Shown piece by piece: positions 35,564-45,845 of a stretch of 64,000 nt of DNA. How positions within the stretch are numbered: position 1 is the stretch's first letter; each line of letters opens with the position of its first letter. The notes beneath the pieces are model-generated. The model was not told the origin of the DNA. It saw only the letters and a list, made by a program, of their open reading frames with translations, and did no database searches. The position numbers and the translations under genes are program-made. Origin of the DNA: Frigoriglobus tundricola (GTDB lineage Bacteria; Planctomycetota; Planctomycetia; Gemmatales; Gemmataceae); the NCBI RefSeq assembly GCF_013128195.2, contig NZ_CP053452.2:3534001-3598000 (forward strand), read 5' to 3'.

Positions 35564-36521
35564 TGCACCCATTGGTCGCAGGAGTCATCTAACCACATTA
35601 TGAGTCGACCACTCGGAACCGCTGACGACCTGGAACGCCGCCGTACGCAGGCGGTGCAAGCCGTTACCGCGGGCGAGTCTCGGGCGACCGTCGCCAAGGT
35701 TCTCGGTGTTCACCTCAAGACCGTCGCGCGCTGGGTTCGGGCCGCTCGAGCACCCGGTGGCCTAGCCGGCAAGCCGCACCCCGGACCGACTCCGGGGCTC
35801 ACCGACACCGACCTCACGCGGCTAACCGAGTTGCTGGTTCAGGGGGCGAAGGCGCACGGGTGGAACAACCAACTGTGGACCGCCGCACGGGTGGCCCAAC
35901 TGATCGAGCGCGAGTTCGGCATCCGGTACCACCCCGAGCACGTCCGGTCGATCCTCAAGCGGCGACTCGGATGGACCAGCCAGAAGCCCCGTCGCAAGGC
36001 CCGAGAGCGCAACGACAAGGAGGTGGCGAGGTGGGCCGGTGACGAGTTCCCGCGGATCGTCCGGCAGGCGTGGGAGCGGTCCGCGCACGTGGTGTTCCTG
36101 GACGAATCCGGGTTCTTTCTGACCCCGACCGTCCGTCGCACCCTGGCCCCGCGCGGGAAGACCCCGGTCCTGGAGGCGTGGGACCGTCGGGACCGGCTCT
36201 CGGCGATCAGTGCCATCACCCTCAGCCCGGTTCGGGGCCACCCGAACCTGTACTTCGAGGTGTACCCGCACCACATCTACGGGGACCAGGTGGTGGCGTT
36301 CCTGGCCGACCTGCACCGGCGCCTGGGTCCGCTGACGGTGGTGTGGGACCGCGGGCCGATTCATGACAAGGCGGGCGTGGTCCGGGAGTGGCTCCGGAAG
36401 CACCCCGGGGTGGTGACCGAGAAGTTACCGGCGTACGCCCCGGACCTGAATCCGGACGAGGGCGTCTGGGGGTGGACCAAGTACGGGCAACTGGCCAACT
36501 TGGCGGCCGATAACACGGACC

Positions 36522-38112
36522 GTAGCCGTTCACAGGTGAGACGTCGGCATATCAGCGAATTGATATGCCGACGCCGTGAGGGAATTCGGATTAGGCCGGG
36601 AGCAGTGTCGGTGCCGGCTCGCCATTGCGGTGTGCGCGGATGGCGTCGGTGAGGAATGCCAATACGTTGCGGTTCTGCCGGCGGCACGAGGCGAGGACCG
36701 TCAAGATGCGTTCCACGAATCGGCTCCCGCGTTCGCTGTCGGTCCCGAAGCTGGTTTTGCGCCAGCACACCGCGTGGCGCACCTCGCGCTCGGCCGCGTT
36801 GTTGGTCGGTTCCACACCGACGACCCGCGCGAACGTCCACAACGACGCCTCGACGGCCAACAGGTCGCCGCAGGTGGCGGCGGTCTTGGCGCAGCCGCAC
36901 GCAGCCCCGGTCCGCAGGTGCTCGCCGATCTGGTGACGCAATTCGGGGACGTAGTTCGATCGGAATGTGGACCGCGCGAGGGTTCCGTCCCGGACCCGAT
37001 ACCAATGCTCGAACAAGGCGTCCGAACTCGCCAACAGAGCCGCACCGATCGCCGTCCCGGAACCGCCGCGGTCGATCATCGCCTGGAAATCGCGACGCAG
37101 GTGCGCCCAGCACAGCTGGCGCGTGTGCTTGAAAGGTGCGTGTACACCGGATACCGGTCGGTCGTGTGGACGGCCGTCGAGCCCGCTCGCAGATCATCGA
37201 AGGCGCTTCGGCCCCGGGTCTTTCGGATCAGGAAGGCCACCACGAACGTGGTCACGGCCACCCACAACCAGGCCGCGCTTGCGGCCTTGGGTCCAGCCGG
37301 TCTCGTCCACGTTGGCCGGTTGTCCGCGGGTGTAGATCAGGGCGTCCTCGGCCACCGGCTTCAACGCCTCCGCGGTTCGGTGCTGGAGCTTGCACACCAT
37401 CGCCGGGCTCAGGGGCAGGCCGAACAGGTCGGCGAACAATTGGCTCGTGCCGCGCTTGCCCAGGCGGCACGAGCCGGTGAGCACCGCGGCCACCGCCTGA
37501 GCCCGGGGTCCGTATCCGGTCGCCGCCTCGGCCGGCACCGTCGCCGCGGTCGTCGTGCCGCAGTGCGGGCACCGGAGCCGGTGGCACCGATACTCGGTGA
37601 CGTGAGGCGTGATGACGGGGATCTCGTGGACCTGATGAACGGCCGGTTGTGGGTCGTCCCCGGTCAACGGGTGCGCACAGTCCCGGCACGTGGACGGCTT
37701 AAGTGCCCGGATCTCATCGGGCGGCAGCAGGGTGCGTTCGGCTTTGGGGTGCCCCGGTTGCCCGCCTCGTCTCTTGCCCGAGGGCGGCTTGGGCGGGGCC
37801 GGTTTCACGTGCGGGGCGTCGGACGAAGGGGGCTTGGACGAGTTGGTGGAGTTCTGGTTGAGACGGGCCTCGAGTTCCGCGACGCGGGTGGTGAGCCCGG
37901 TGACCTGGGCGGTGAGTTCGGCAATCGTGGCCTCAAGAATGCGGATATACGCCACGACCTGTGGGGGCAGGTCGCTCGGGAGTTCCGGCGGTTGAGGGAC
38001 AGGCGTCATCGCGTCCGTTCAATTACGGAAGACGGGTATGTGAGGCAACCACTCACGGACCTCATGCAAAAAGCCCTGAAAAACGCAGGGCCAGTCTCCT
38101 GTGAACGGTTAC
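36522..38112 (-). mobile_element. IS66-type element, copy 2, nested in IS630
   Basis: Near-identical to copy 1 (1591 bp). It is the only copy with a visible target duplication: CACGGACC at 36514-36521 and again at 38114-38121, with one extra C at 38113 between the right end and the duplication. Orientation is the same as copy 1. Confidence 0.9.
36591..38009 (-). pseudogene. IS66-type transposase with two frameshifts
   Basis: Relative to copy 1 it has an extra base near 37271 (GGCCGCGC for GGCCCGC) that breaks the frame at GWTQGRKR, and a missing base near 37134 (TTGAAAG for TTGGAAAG). The N-terminal coiled coil, zinc ribbon and C-terminal Glu block are otherwise unchanged. The second lesion is shared with copy 3, so it predates one of the transpositions. 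Confidence 0.9.
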
Positions 38113-38259
38113 CCACGGACCAATTGTGGGATCATGTGATCGAACAGTTGGTGACCGCGAAGTGTACACCGAAGCTGTTGAACGGTTTCATACGTGAGAC
38201 GCGGCTTTCGGGTGTATCAAGGGCGGCATGATAGGGAACATTGGCCACCCGGGACGCAG

Positions 38260-38437
38260 TAGCCCGACCGGTGCCAATTCTAAGGACCTAACAACCCGTT
38301 GAAATACTCGAAACTGCCCCCTGGGCTGTCAGAAGACAAGCAATTTTTTGCACTAATTTTGCTCCGATAACGAATATTCCAACGGGCCGCTCAGCCACTG
38401 CGGCAGGTGGCATATTTATATATGTCTCAGTTAATAC
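38260..38437. other. short gene-free interval between IS630 and the IS4-like element
   Basis: This is the original downstream flank of arsR, AT-richer than average, with nothing recognisable. A minus-strand open frame here has no coding character. Confidence 0.4.
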
Positions 38438-39906
38438 CTGTACTTTCCGCGAAGTTATAAGCCGGCGGTGCGAGCGGTCGTGTGGGGAGTAGACGCGTGC
38501 CGGTCCGTCCGGGAGGATGGCGTTACCACACGACCTCCCCACCCGAGCAGACACGGCCATGCCGTCGTCGCACACCCCGGCCCCTTGATGCCCGTGGTTT
38601 TCCGTGCTCGCGAAAGCCCGCGGTCCGGGCGCCGGCTCGCGGCCCTGTTCCGGGGCCTGATCCTGGCGAGCCGGCGTCAGACGCTCAGCCGTTGGATTCG
38701 GGCCGCCGGGCGGTCGAACCCGTACCGCCGGTGCTCCGCCACGGCGGCGGCCGTCGGCCGCCGCACCGGGCGCCGCCGCGCCCCTGCTGCTGGAACTCCT
38801 CAAGCCGTTGGTGGCGGACACGTCCCGGTTGGTCCGGGCCCTCGACGACACTCCGACGGAGCGGTACGGACCCCAGGTGCAAGGGGCCGGGGTGCATCAC
38901 CACCCGACACCGGGGCCGGCCGGGAGCCCGTTCGTGTACGGGCACGTGTGGGTGGTCCTCGGGTCGCTGGGCCGCACCCGCTGGGCGGGGTCGTGGCCCT
39001 GCCCCGGTTGGCCCGGCTGTACATCCGCCAGAAGAACCTCGGGGCCGTCCCCGCGAAGCACCGGCCCGCGTTCGCGACCAAGTTGGAGATGGCCGTGGCG
39101 CGGGTGCGGTGGGCGCACGGGTGGCTCCAGTTGTGGGCGAAGCCGGTGTGGGTGGTGGCTGATGGGGCGTACGCCAAAGCTCCCGTCCTCAAGCCCCTGC
39201 GGAAGCTCGGGGTGACGGTGGTGAGTCGGCTCCGCAAGGACGCGGCCCTGTGCTCGGTGCCCGAGCCGGAGCCGAAGCGGCGCGGGCGCCCGCGGGTGTA
39301 CGGGGACCCGCGGCTCTCGTTGGCCAAGCGGGCCGGCCAGAAGGGCGGTTGGCTCACCGGCACGTTCACCCTATACGGGAGCGCGGTCGAGCAGCGGTAC
39401 AAGACGTTCGAGGCCACGTGGCGCCCGGCCGGGGGCGCGATCCGGGTGGTCCTGGTGGCCGAGCCCAAGGGGTGGGTGGCGTTCTTCGGCACCGCCACCA
39501 CCGCGACCGTGGCGGACATCCTGGGCCTCGTCGCCGACCGGTTCAGCCTCGAAACCTGCTTTCGCGATCTCAAGCAGACGGTTGGTGCGGGTCAGCAGCA
39601 GGTGCGTGGGGTCGCATCGAACGTGGGGTGCTTCCAGCTGTGTGCGTGGGCGCTCACGCGGACCGAGGTGTGGGCCTGGAACCAGAAGGCGGAGCAGTTG
39701 GTCGCCCATCGGTCGGCATCCCCGTGGGACGACCCGAAGCGCCGCCCGAGCCACGCGGACAAGCGCCGGGCGTGGCAGCGGGAACTGCTGGCCGAGGAAA
39801 TTCAGGCCGTTCTCGGCGACCACCACGACCCGGTACAAATTCAGAACCTGGCACAGCGGTGCCTCGACCTCGCCGCTTAAACGCTATAACTTCGCGGAAA
39901 GTACAG
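38438..39906 (+). mobile_element. IS4/IS701-like element
   Basis: Perfect 22-bp inverted ends: 38438-38459 (CTGTACTTTCCGCGAAGT and four more bases) and 39885-39906. Length 1469 bp, one transposase inside. No target duplication is evident in the flanks. Family assignment comes from the transposase motifs only. Confidence 0.8.
38588..39880 (+). pseudogene. IS4/IS701-like transposase with two frameshifts
   Basis: Frame 2 opens MPVVFRARESPRSGRRLAAL; near 38770 the sense moves to frame 3 (VADTSRLVRALDDTPTERYG, with the first Asp; SPFVYGHVWVVLGSLGR). Near 38970 it returns to frame 2 (LGGVVALPRLARLYIRQ to the TAA at 39878-39880). The second Asp is in WVVADGAYAKAPVL and the Glu in SLETCFRDLKQTVG. 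The element is probably not self-mobile. Confidence 0.75.
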
Positions 39907-40135
39907 CCTAAATGGCCCCTGGGGTTAAAACGTTTGAAGTGGGTACTCCCCGGCCTCGGAAAGCATTCCTTGACGTCCGAGGCGGGCGCAGTTGTCGTCG
40001 AATTGGGTCTTCCGCCGAGCAACCAGCACGTCCGAGCGGGTTGAATGCGCCGTTGGATGGTCCGGTCCGTATCATACCCGTACCGCGTTCTGCTTCGTCC
40101 TGCCGGCCGCCACCCTGCTTTCATCCCGAACCCGC

Positions 40136-40444
40136 ATGCCAACCAAAGACAAAAAGCTCATCGGTCAAGCCGAATGGATCGGAGCCATCGGTGAGCCGAC
40201 GCGGCTCAGTATCCTGTCCCTGCTCGTAATGGGCCAGCATACCGTGACGAACATTGCGACCGCGCTGCGGGTGGAGATCGTCAACATCTCACACCACCTG
40301 AAGTTGCTGAAGCAGGCCGGACTCGTGTCGAGCGTGAAGGACGGGCGGATGGTGATCTACAGCCTGGTCGGCGCGAAGGCGGTCGGAACCACGCTGGAAT
40401 TGTCGCACCCCTCGGGGGTGAAGGTGACTCTCCCGCTGGCGTGA
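40136..40444 (+). CDS. ArsR-family winged-helix regulator
   Basis: ATG at 40136 gives 102 residues. Winged helix: IGAIGEPTRLSILSLLVMGQ, recognition helix NISHHLKLLKQAGLVSSV, wing KDGRMVIYSLVG. There are no cysteine pairs, so it is unlikely to be a classic metal sensor. It sits alone between the IS4-like element and the convergent DUF1080 gene, so its target is not clear. Confidence 0.85.
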   Translation: MPTKDKKLIGQAEWIGAIGEPTRLSILSLLVMGQHTVTNIATALRVEIVNISHHLKLLKQAGLVSSVKDGRMVIYSLVGAKAVGTTLELSHPSGVKVTLPLA

Positions 40445-40625
40445 TCGGGTGCGGCACCGCCCAAAATGATCGAGTCGGGGCCGCAAACCACGTTTTGCCT
40501 GCGTGCGGTGAGCTGTCACGGTATTTGTCACGGCAAACGGTGCGATTTGTCCGATTTTGTGCCAAAAGCGCGTTCTGTGCGGTCGCCTCAAGTCGAGATT
40601 AGCGAAGCTACTTAGGACAATTTTC

Positions 40626-41390
40626 CTACTTTTTCAACTCCTTCACGCGGATGTTACGGTAGCGGACGAACTGCTTGGTGTAGTCGCCGCCGCCGTGGAC
40701 CTGAAGCGCGATGCCGCCCTTGTCCGCGAGCCGCTTCTCGGTGTCCTGGAACTCCATAAACTTCACGCCCTTGATCCAGGTCGTGATCTTCGGCGGGTTC
40801 CCCTCGACGCGCGCCCGCAGCTCATTCCACTCGCCGTGCTTCCAGAACTTCGGCCACTCTTCGGCGGTCACCGGGCACGGGAACGGCTTGTACTCCGTCA
40901 CCTTGATCTCGGTCACGGTCTTCAAGAAGGTGAAGTTCTGCACGTGCGGCTTGCCGCCGATCCCCTCGCCGTAAATGCCCATCAGGTTGCCGTTGGCGTG
41001 GTAGTCGATCATGGCCTGGTAGCACTTGCCGGTTTCGGTGCTGCGGAGGAACAGGCCGCTGTCCGGCCCGAAGTCGTTGTTCGTTTCCAGCGCCACCTCG
41101 AAGTCGCCGTACTCCTTCTCGGTGATGACGATGCCGCCGTTGCCGGGCACGTCCTGGGTGCCGGTGATCGCGCCCTTCTCGACCACCCACTTGCCGCCGC
41201 TCTTGTTCTTGGTGGTGCCGCTGTGCCCGGTCTTCGCCGACACCTTCCAGCCGTCGAGCGTCTTGCCGTCGAAGATGGAGACGAACCCGGACTCGTCGAA
41301 CTTCTCCGGCTTGGGCACCTCGGCCCGGGCGGGCAGCCAGACGGCCGGGGACGCGGCCAGTAACGCGAGAGCGAGTGCAGCGGATCGCAT
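40626..41390 (-). CDS. DUF1080 (3-keto-disaccharide hydrolase-like) secreted protein
   Basis: ATG at 41390 starts a signal peptide (MRSAALALALLAASPAVWLP, then ARA). 254 residues with the DUF1080 jelly-roll blocks FVSIFDGKTLDGWKV, YGDFEVALETNNDFGPDSGLFLRS, EWNELRARVEGNPPKITTWIKG and the closing GGIALQVHGGGDYTKQFVRYRNI. Members bind or cleave sugars in the periplasm. The open frame continues upstream into IS66 copy 3, which is an artefact of antisense reading. Confidence 0.9.
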   Translation of the reverse strand: MRSAALALALLAASPAVWLPARAEVPKPEKFDESGFVSIFDGKTLDGWKVSAKTGHSGTTKNKSGGKWVVEKGAITGTQDVPGNGGIVITEKEYGDFEVALETNNDFGPDSGLFLRSTETGKCYQAMIDYHANGNLMGIYGEGIGGKPHVQNFTFLKTVTEIKVTEYKPFPCPVTAEEWPKFWKHGEWNELRARVEGNPPKITTWIKGVKFMEFQDTEKRLADKGGIALQVHGGGDYTKQFVRYRNIRVKELKK

Positions 41391-41752
41391 CGGAGAGCCT
41401 CGGAGGGGCGGGCGACCCGGATCAGTATCCGCGCGGGCGACGACCGTGTCCAGCGGGGAACGCGGCGTAAATATCTGAGCCGCATTCGGATCGGTAACGG
41501 GCGGCCCGGTGAGGTCTGCGCCGGCGAATGTGCTCCGGGCGACGAGGCGGAAAAGCGGCCGCGTTCGATCGGGCTCGCCGCACGCGGCCCGCTCTCTGTC
41601 GGCCCCTGTGAGGACGCGGGCCGGTGCGATCGGTTCGCTCCGGCCCGGCGACGTGATTTCGTCGCCCGGGGGGTGCCGCTCTCGCGCCGCCGGGCTGGCG
41701 CCACAATACACGCCGGCGGGTCGGTGCGAAATGCTCCGATAGTAGTATTTTT
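41391..41752. other. upstream region of the DUF1080 gene
   Basis: No gene found. It ends at IS66 copy 3. The last 8 bases (41745-41752, complement AAAAATAC) equal the left flank of copy 1. Confidence 0.5.
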
Positions 41753-43342
41753 GTAACCGTTCACAGGAGACTGGCCCTGCGTTTTTCAGGGCTTTTTGCA
41801 TGAGGTCCGTGAGTGGTTGCCTCACATACCCGTCTTCCGTAATTGAACGGACGCGATGACGCCTGTCCCTCAACCGCCGGAACTCCCGAGCGACCTGCCC
41901 CCACAGGTCGTGGCGTATATCCGCATTCTTGAGGCCACGATTGCCGAACTCACCGCCCAGGTCACCGGGCTCACCACCCGCGTCGCGGAACTCGAGGCCC
42001 GTCTCAACCAGAACTCCACCAACTCGTCCAAGCCCCCTTCGTCCGACGCCCCGCACGTGAAACCGGCCCCGCCCAAGCCGCCCTCGGGCAAGAGACGAGG
42101 CGGGCAACCGGGGCACCCCAAAGCCGAACGCACCCTGCTGCCGCCCGATGAGATCCGGGCACTTAAGCCGTCCACGTGCCGGGACTGTGCGCACCCGTTG
42201 ACCGGGGACGACCCACAACCGGCCGTTCATCAGGTCCACGAGATCCCCGTCATCACGCCTCACGTCACCGAGTATCGGTGCCACCGGCTCCGGTGCCCGC
42301 ACTGCGGCACGACGACCGCGGCGACGGTGCCGGCCGAGGCGGCGACCGGATACGGACCCCGGGCTCAGGCGGTGGCCGCGGTGCTCACCGGCTCGTGCCG
42401 CCTGGGCAAGCGCGGCACGAGCCAATTGTTCGCCGACCTGTTCGGCCTGCCCCTGAGCCCGGCGATGGTGTGCAAGCTCCAGCACCGAACCGCGGAGGCG
42501 TTGAAGCCGGTGGCCGAGGACGCCCTGATCTACACCCGCGGACAACCGGCCAACGTGGACGAGACCGGCTGGACCCAAGGCCGCAAGCGGGCCTGGTTGT
42601 GGGTGGCCGTGACCACGTTCGTGGTGGCCTTCCTGATCCGAAAGACCCGGGGCCGAAGCGCCTTCGATGATCTGCGAGCGGGCTCGACGGCCGTCCACAC
42701 GACCGACCGGTATCCGGTGTACACGCACCTTTCAAGCACACGCGCCAGCTGTGCTGGGCGCACCTGCGTCGCGATTTCCAGGCGATGATCGACCGCGGCG
42801 GTTCCGGGACGGCGATCGGTGCGGCTCTGTTGGCGAGTTCGGACGCCTTGTTCGAGCATTGGTATCGGGTCCGGGACGGAACCCTCGCGCGGTCCACATT
42901 CCGATCGAACTACGTCCCCGAATTGCGTCACCAGATCGGCGAGCACCTGCGGACCGGGGCTGCGTGCGGCTGCGCCAAGACCGCCGCCACCTGCGGCGAC
43001 CTGTTGGCCGTCGAGGCGTCGTTGTGGACGTTCGCGCGGGTCGTCGGTGTGGAACCGACCAACAACGCGGCCGAGCGCGAGGTGCGCCACGCGGTGTGCT
43101 GGCGCAAAACCAGCTTCGGGACCGACAGCGAACGCGGGAGCCGATTCGTGGAACGCATCTTGACGGTCCTCGCCTCGTGCCGCCGGCAGAACCGCAACGT
43201 ATTGGCATTCCTCACCGACGCCATCCGCGCACACCGCAATGGCGAGCCGGCACCGACACTGCTCCCGGCCTAATCCGAATTCCCTCACGGCGTCGGCATA
43301 TCAATTCGCTGATATGCCGACGTCTCACCTGTGAACGGCTAC
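41753..43342 (+). mobile_element. IS66-type element, copy 3 (inverted relative to copies 1, 2, 4)
   Basis: 1590 bp, one base shorter than copy 1 because of a single deletion. Ends GTAACCGTTCACAGGAGA (from 41753) and the complement of GTAGCCGTTCACAGGTGA (to 43342). The flanks are not duplicated with each other. Confidence 0.9.
41856..43273 (+). pseudogene. IS66-type transposase, one frameshift
   Basis: Residues 1-298 are as in copy 1 (coiled coil, CRDCAHPL and CPHCGTT ribbon, NVDETGWTQG, TTDRYPVYTHL). A missing C near 42735 then shifts the frame, and the remaining catalytic part (MIDRGGSGTAIG to the stop at 43271-43273) is in another frame. The same deletion and a shared T-for-I change (TVLASCRRQ) link it to copy 2. 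Confidence 0.9.
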
Positions 43343-43451
43343 TCTCAGGCTTTTTATTCTCAGGCGGAAGTGGAATGCGGCGAACGGCCGGTTTCGGTCC
43401 TTTACCCGTAACGGTTACCTTCTTGACTGGATCTTTTCCGAACGAGTAAAG
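43343..43451 (-). pseudogene. short scrap between IS66 copies 3 and 4
   Basis: The minus strand encodes LYSFGKDPVKKVTVTGKGPK and then PAVRRIPLPPENKKPE before running into copy 3. It may be the continuation of the truncated gene on the other side of copy 4 (45048-45452), since both are open in matching frames and similar in composition. Confidence 0.35.
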
Positions 43452-45047
43452 GTAAGCGTTCATAGGTGATGCGGCAGTGTATCAACAGTTTGCGAAGAGC
43501 GGATTCACAACGTTCTGTTGTTGGGCCTGAGCGGGAACGAGCGTCGGTGCCTTCGCGCCGGTCCGGTGTGCGGTGACGGCGTCGATGAGGAACGCCAGGA
43601 CGTTGCGCTTCTGGCGGCGGCACGAGGCGATCACCGTGAGGATCCGTTCCACGAATCGGCTCCCGCGTTCGCTGTCGGTCCCGAAGCTCGTTTTGCGCCA
43701 GCACACGGCGTGGCGCACCTCGCGCTCGGCCGCGTTGTTGGTCGGTTCCACGCCGACGACCCGCGCGAACGTCCACAACGACGCCTCGACCGGCAACAGC
43801 TCGCCGCACGTGGCGGCCGTCTTGGCGCAGCCGCACGCGGCCCCGGTCCGCAAGAACTCGCCCACCTGGCGACGCAACGCGGGGATGTAGACCGAGCGAA
43901 ATGTGGACCGCGTGAGGGTTCCGTCCCGGACCCGATACCAGTTCTCGAACAGGGCGTCCGAACACGCCAGTAGGGCCGCCCCGATCGCCGTCCCGGAACC
44001 GCCCCGGTCGATCATCGCCTGGAAGTCGCGCCGCAGGTGCGCCCAGCACAGCTGGCGCTTGTGCTTGTCGAGGTGCGTGTACACCGGATACCGGTCGGTC
44101 GTGTGGACCGCCGTCGACCCATCCCGTAGGTCCTCGAATGCGCTTCGGCCCCGGGTCTTGCGGATCAGGAAGGCCACCACCAACGTGGTCACCGCCACCC
44201 ACAACCAGGCCCGCTTCTGGCCCTGGGTCCAGCCGGTCTCGTCCACGTTGGCCGGTTGCCCGCAGGTGTACATCAGGCCTCTTCGGCCACCGGCTTCAAC
44301 GCCTCCGCGGTTCGGTGCTGGAGCTTGCACACCATCGCCGGGCTCAGGGGCAGGCCGAACAGGTCGGCGAACAATTGGCTCGTGCCGCGCTTGCCCAGGC
44401 GGCACGAGCCGGTGAGCAGCGCGGCCACCGCCTGAGCCCGGGGCCCGTATCCGGTCGCCGCCTCGGCCGGCACCGCCGCCACGGTTGTCGTGCCGCAGTG
44501 CGGGCACCGGAGCCGGTGGCACCGGTACTCGGTCACGTGGGGCGTGACGACCGGGACCTCGTGGACCTGATGAACGGCCGGGTTCGAGTCGTCCCCGGTC
44601 AGCGGGTGCGCGCAGCCCCGGCACGTGGCCGGCTTGAGGGTCCGGATCTCATCCGGCGGCAGCAGGGTGCGTTCCGCTTTGGGGTGCCCCGGTTGGCCCC
44701 CGCGACGCTTGCCCGAGGACGGCTTGGGCGGGGCCGGTTTCGTGTGCGGGGCGTCGGACGAGGGCGGTTTCGATGAGTTGGTGGAGTTCTGGTTGAGACG
44801 GGCCTCGAGTTCCGCGACGCGGGTGGTGAGCCCGGTGACCTGGGCGGTGAGCTCGGCAATCGTGGCCTCAAGAATGCGGATATACGCCACGACCTGTGGG
44901 GGCAGGTCGCTCGGGAGTTCCGGCGGTTGAGGGATCGGCGTCATCGCGTCCGTTCAATTATGGAAGACGGGTGTTTGAGGCAACCGCTCACGGACCTCAT
45001 GCAAAAAGCCCTGAAAAACGTAGGGCCAGTCTCCTGTGAACGGTTAC
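43452..45047 (-). mobile_element. IS66-type element, copy 4 (diverged)
   Basis: Same family but clearly diverged from copies 1-3, with changed left end GTAAGCGTTCATAGGTGA and a C-terminal extension on the transposase. Right end is at 45047. No target duplication (GAGTAAAG left, GGCGGCAT right). Confidence 0.85.
43482..44944 (-). pseudogene. diverged IS66-type transposase with a frameshift
   Basis: The N-terminal frame (MTPIPQPPELPSDLPPQVVA...) runs to AEALKPVAEEA; a one-base deletion near 44276 (GAAGAGGCCTG against GAGGACGCCCTG in copy 1) puts the rest in another frame. The rest contains NVDETGWTQGQKRAW, TTDRYPVYTHLDKHKRQL and EPTNNAAERE, and has a C-terminal tail (PAQAQQQNVVNPLFANC) absent in the other copies. 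Confidence 0.85.
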
Positions 45048-45452
45048 GGCGGCATTAATGAGGCTAACGACGTCCGCTGGAGTCGCGTTTGCCGGCACGA
45101 TGACCTTATACGTGCCCAGTGAATTTGTCTTTGAATCATAAATATTTATAGATATCTGGTACGCGTTGGCGCTCTTTACATTGGTGAAATCTGCTGATAT
45201 AAACTTTGTGACGCCAACGGCCGTCGTCGTCGGCACCCCGTTCTGCACAGCAGTAACGGCCGCCCCGATCATCGAGACAGACGTGAGCAAGGCCGGGTTG
45301 TTGGCGATGTTGACCGTGAAATTCACTCCGGTTACTACACCGAGGCCGGGACTTCGCGGGCTTCGAGAGCGTTCAGTTGCGGGCGGAAGCGTGACGACAT
45401 GCAGAATTCCTGTGTGGGTGATGTGGCCAATGGTCGTCAGTGGCGTCACCAT
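45048..45452 (-). pseudogene. gene truncated by IS66 copy 4
   Basis: From a likely ATG at 45452 (MVTPLTTIGHITHTGILHVV) the product runs TGVNFTVNIANNPALLTSVS, GVPTTTAVGVTKFISADFTN and SANAYQISINIYDSKTNSLG, and is cut at DVVSLINAA by the element. It is Thr/Ser/Val/Asn-rich and beta-strand-like, as in extracellular proteins. Base composition is markedly AT-richer than surrounding genes, suggesting transfer. Family unknown. Confidence 0.5.
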
Positions 45453-45637
45453 CTTCGCATAGAAGTTGCGAGTGTCAATAGTGGCAGCAAAAAATTTCTT
45501 GCAACGCGCTAACATTCTCGAAACCGACACGTGGCAAGCCGCACCAGGTAACAAGCCCCACTCGCTGTAGGCGATACGAACCCAATCAGACGCTGGGAAA
45601 TTGATCGATATGACGAGTGGGCGAGCCGCCCGCGAAA

Positions 45638-45845
45638 TTATGGACCGCCAAGTGGACCTTCTGCGGTAGTGAGATCGAGCGCGATTCGCAACACCTCGGC
45701 CCTCTGGTCAGCACGGTCCTCGAGCCAGTCGGCCAGAATCTCACGCGGCGTTATCAGTGCCTCCAGCGATTCGCCCCGCACAGCGACCTCGACCTCCTGC
45801 GCATGTCGTTCAGTGAGTTGCTTCTCAACCCAACCGGCCGACTTC
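45638..45845 (-). pseudogene. TIGR02996-like fragment
   Basis: The minus strand reads RGESLEALITPREILADWLE, then DRADQRAEVLRIALDLTTAE. The LADWLEDRxDxRAEVLR block resembles the TIGR02996 repeat-companion domain common in Gemmata. It abuts the plus-strand ComM fragment head-on at about 45840, so two gene pieces were joined. Short match, so moderate doubt. Confidence 0.4.

Larger units (their letters stand above)
35600..38231 (+). pseudogene. IS630-type transposase, split by IS66 copy 2
   Basis: N-terminal part 35600-36521: helix-turn-helix (SRATVAKVLGVHLKTVARWV) and DDE residues VVFLDESGFF, LTVVWDRGPIHD and YAPDLNPDEGVW. After the IS66 the frame resumes at 38122 as QLWDHVIEQLVTAKCTPKLL to a TGA at 38229-38231. 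Excising IS66 plus one 8-bp duplication restores a continuous frame (ADNTD-QLWDHV), so the transposase was intact before the insertion. Confidence 0.9.
35545..38259 (+). mobile_element. IS630-type element inserted at the arsR stop, itself interrupted by IS66 copy 2
   Basis: Ends CTGCGTCCCGGGTGG (from 35545) and its complement (to 38259) are inverted repeats. A TA dinucleotide flanks both sides (35543-35544 and 38260-38261), the expected IS630 target duplication. Removing the IS66 and one 8-bp duplication leaves about 1.1 kb, normal for the family. Confidence 0.85.

Noticed and set aside
40626..42728. 700-residue minus-strand frame joining DUF1080 with sequence under IS66 copy 3
   Set aside because: The upstream half is antisense to the transposase; DUF1080 has its own signal peptide start at 41390.
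36522..43342. Programmed frameshifting in IS66 copies
   Set aside because: Copy 1 needs none, and the lesions in copies 2, 3 and 4 lie at different sites apart from one shared by descent.
43452..45047. Target duplication around IS66 copy 4
   Set aside because: Flanking 8-mers GAGTAAAG and GGCGGCAT do not match.
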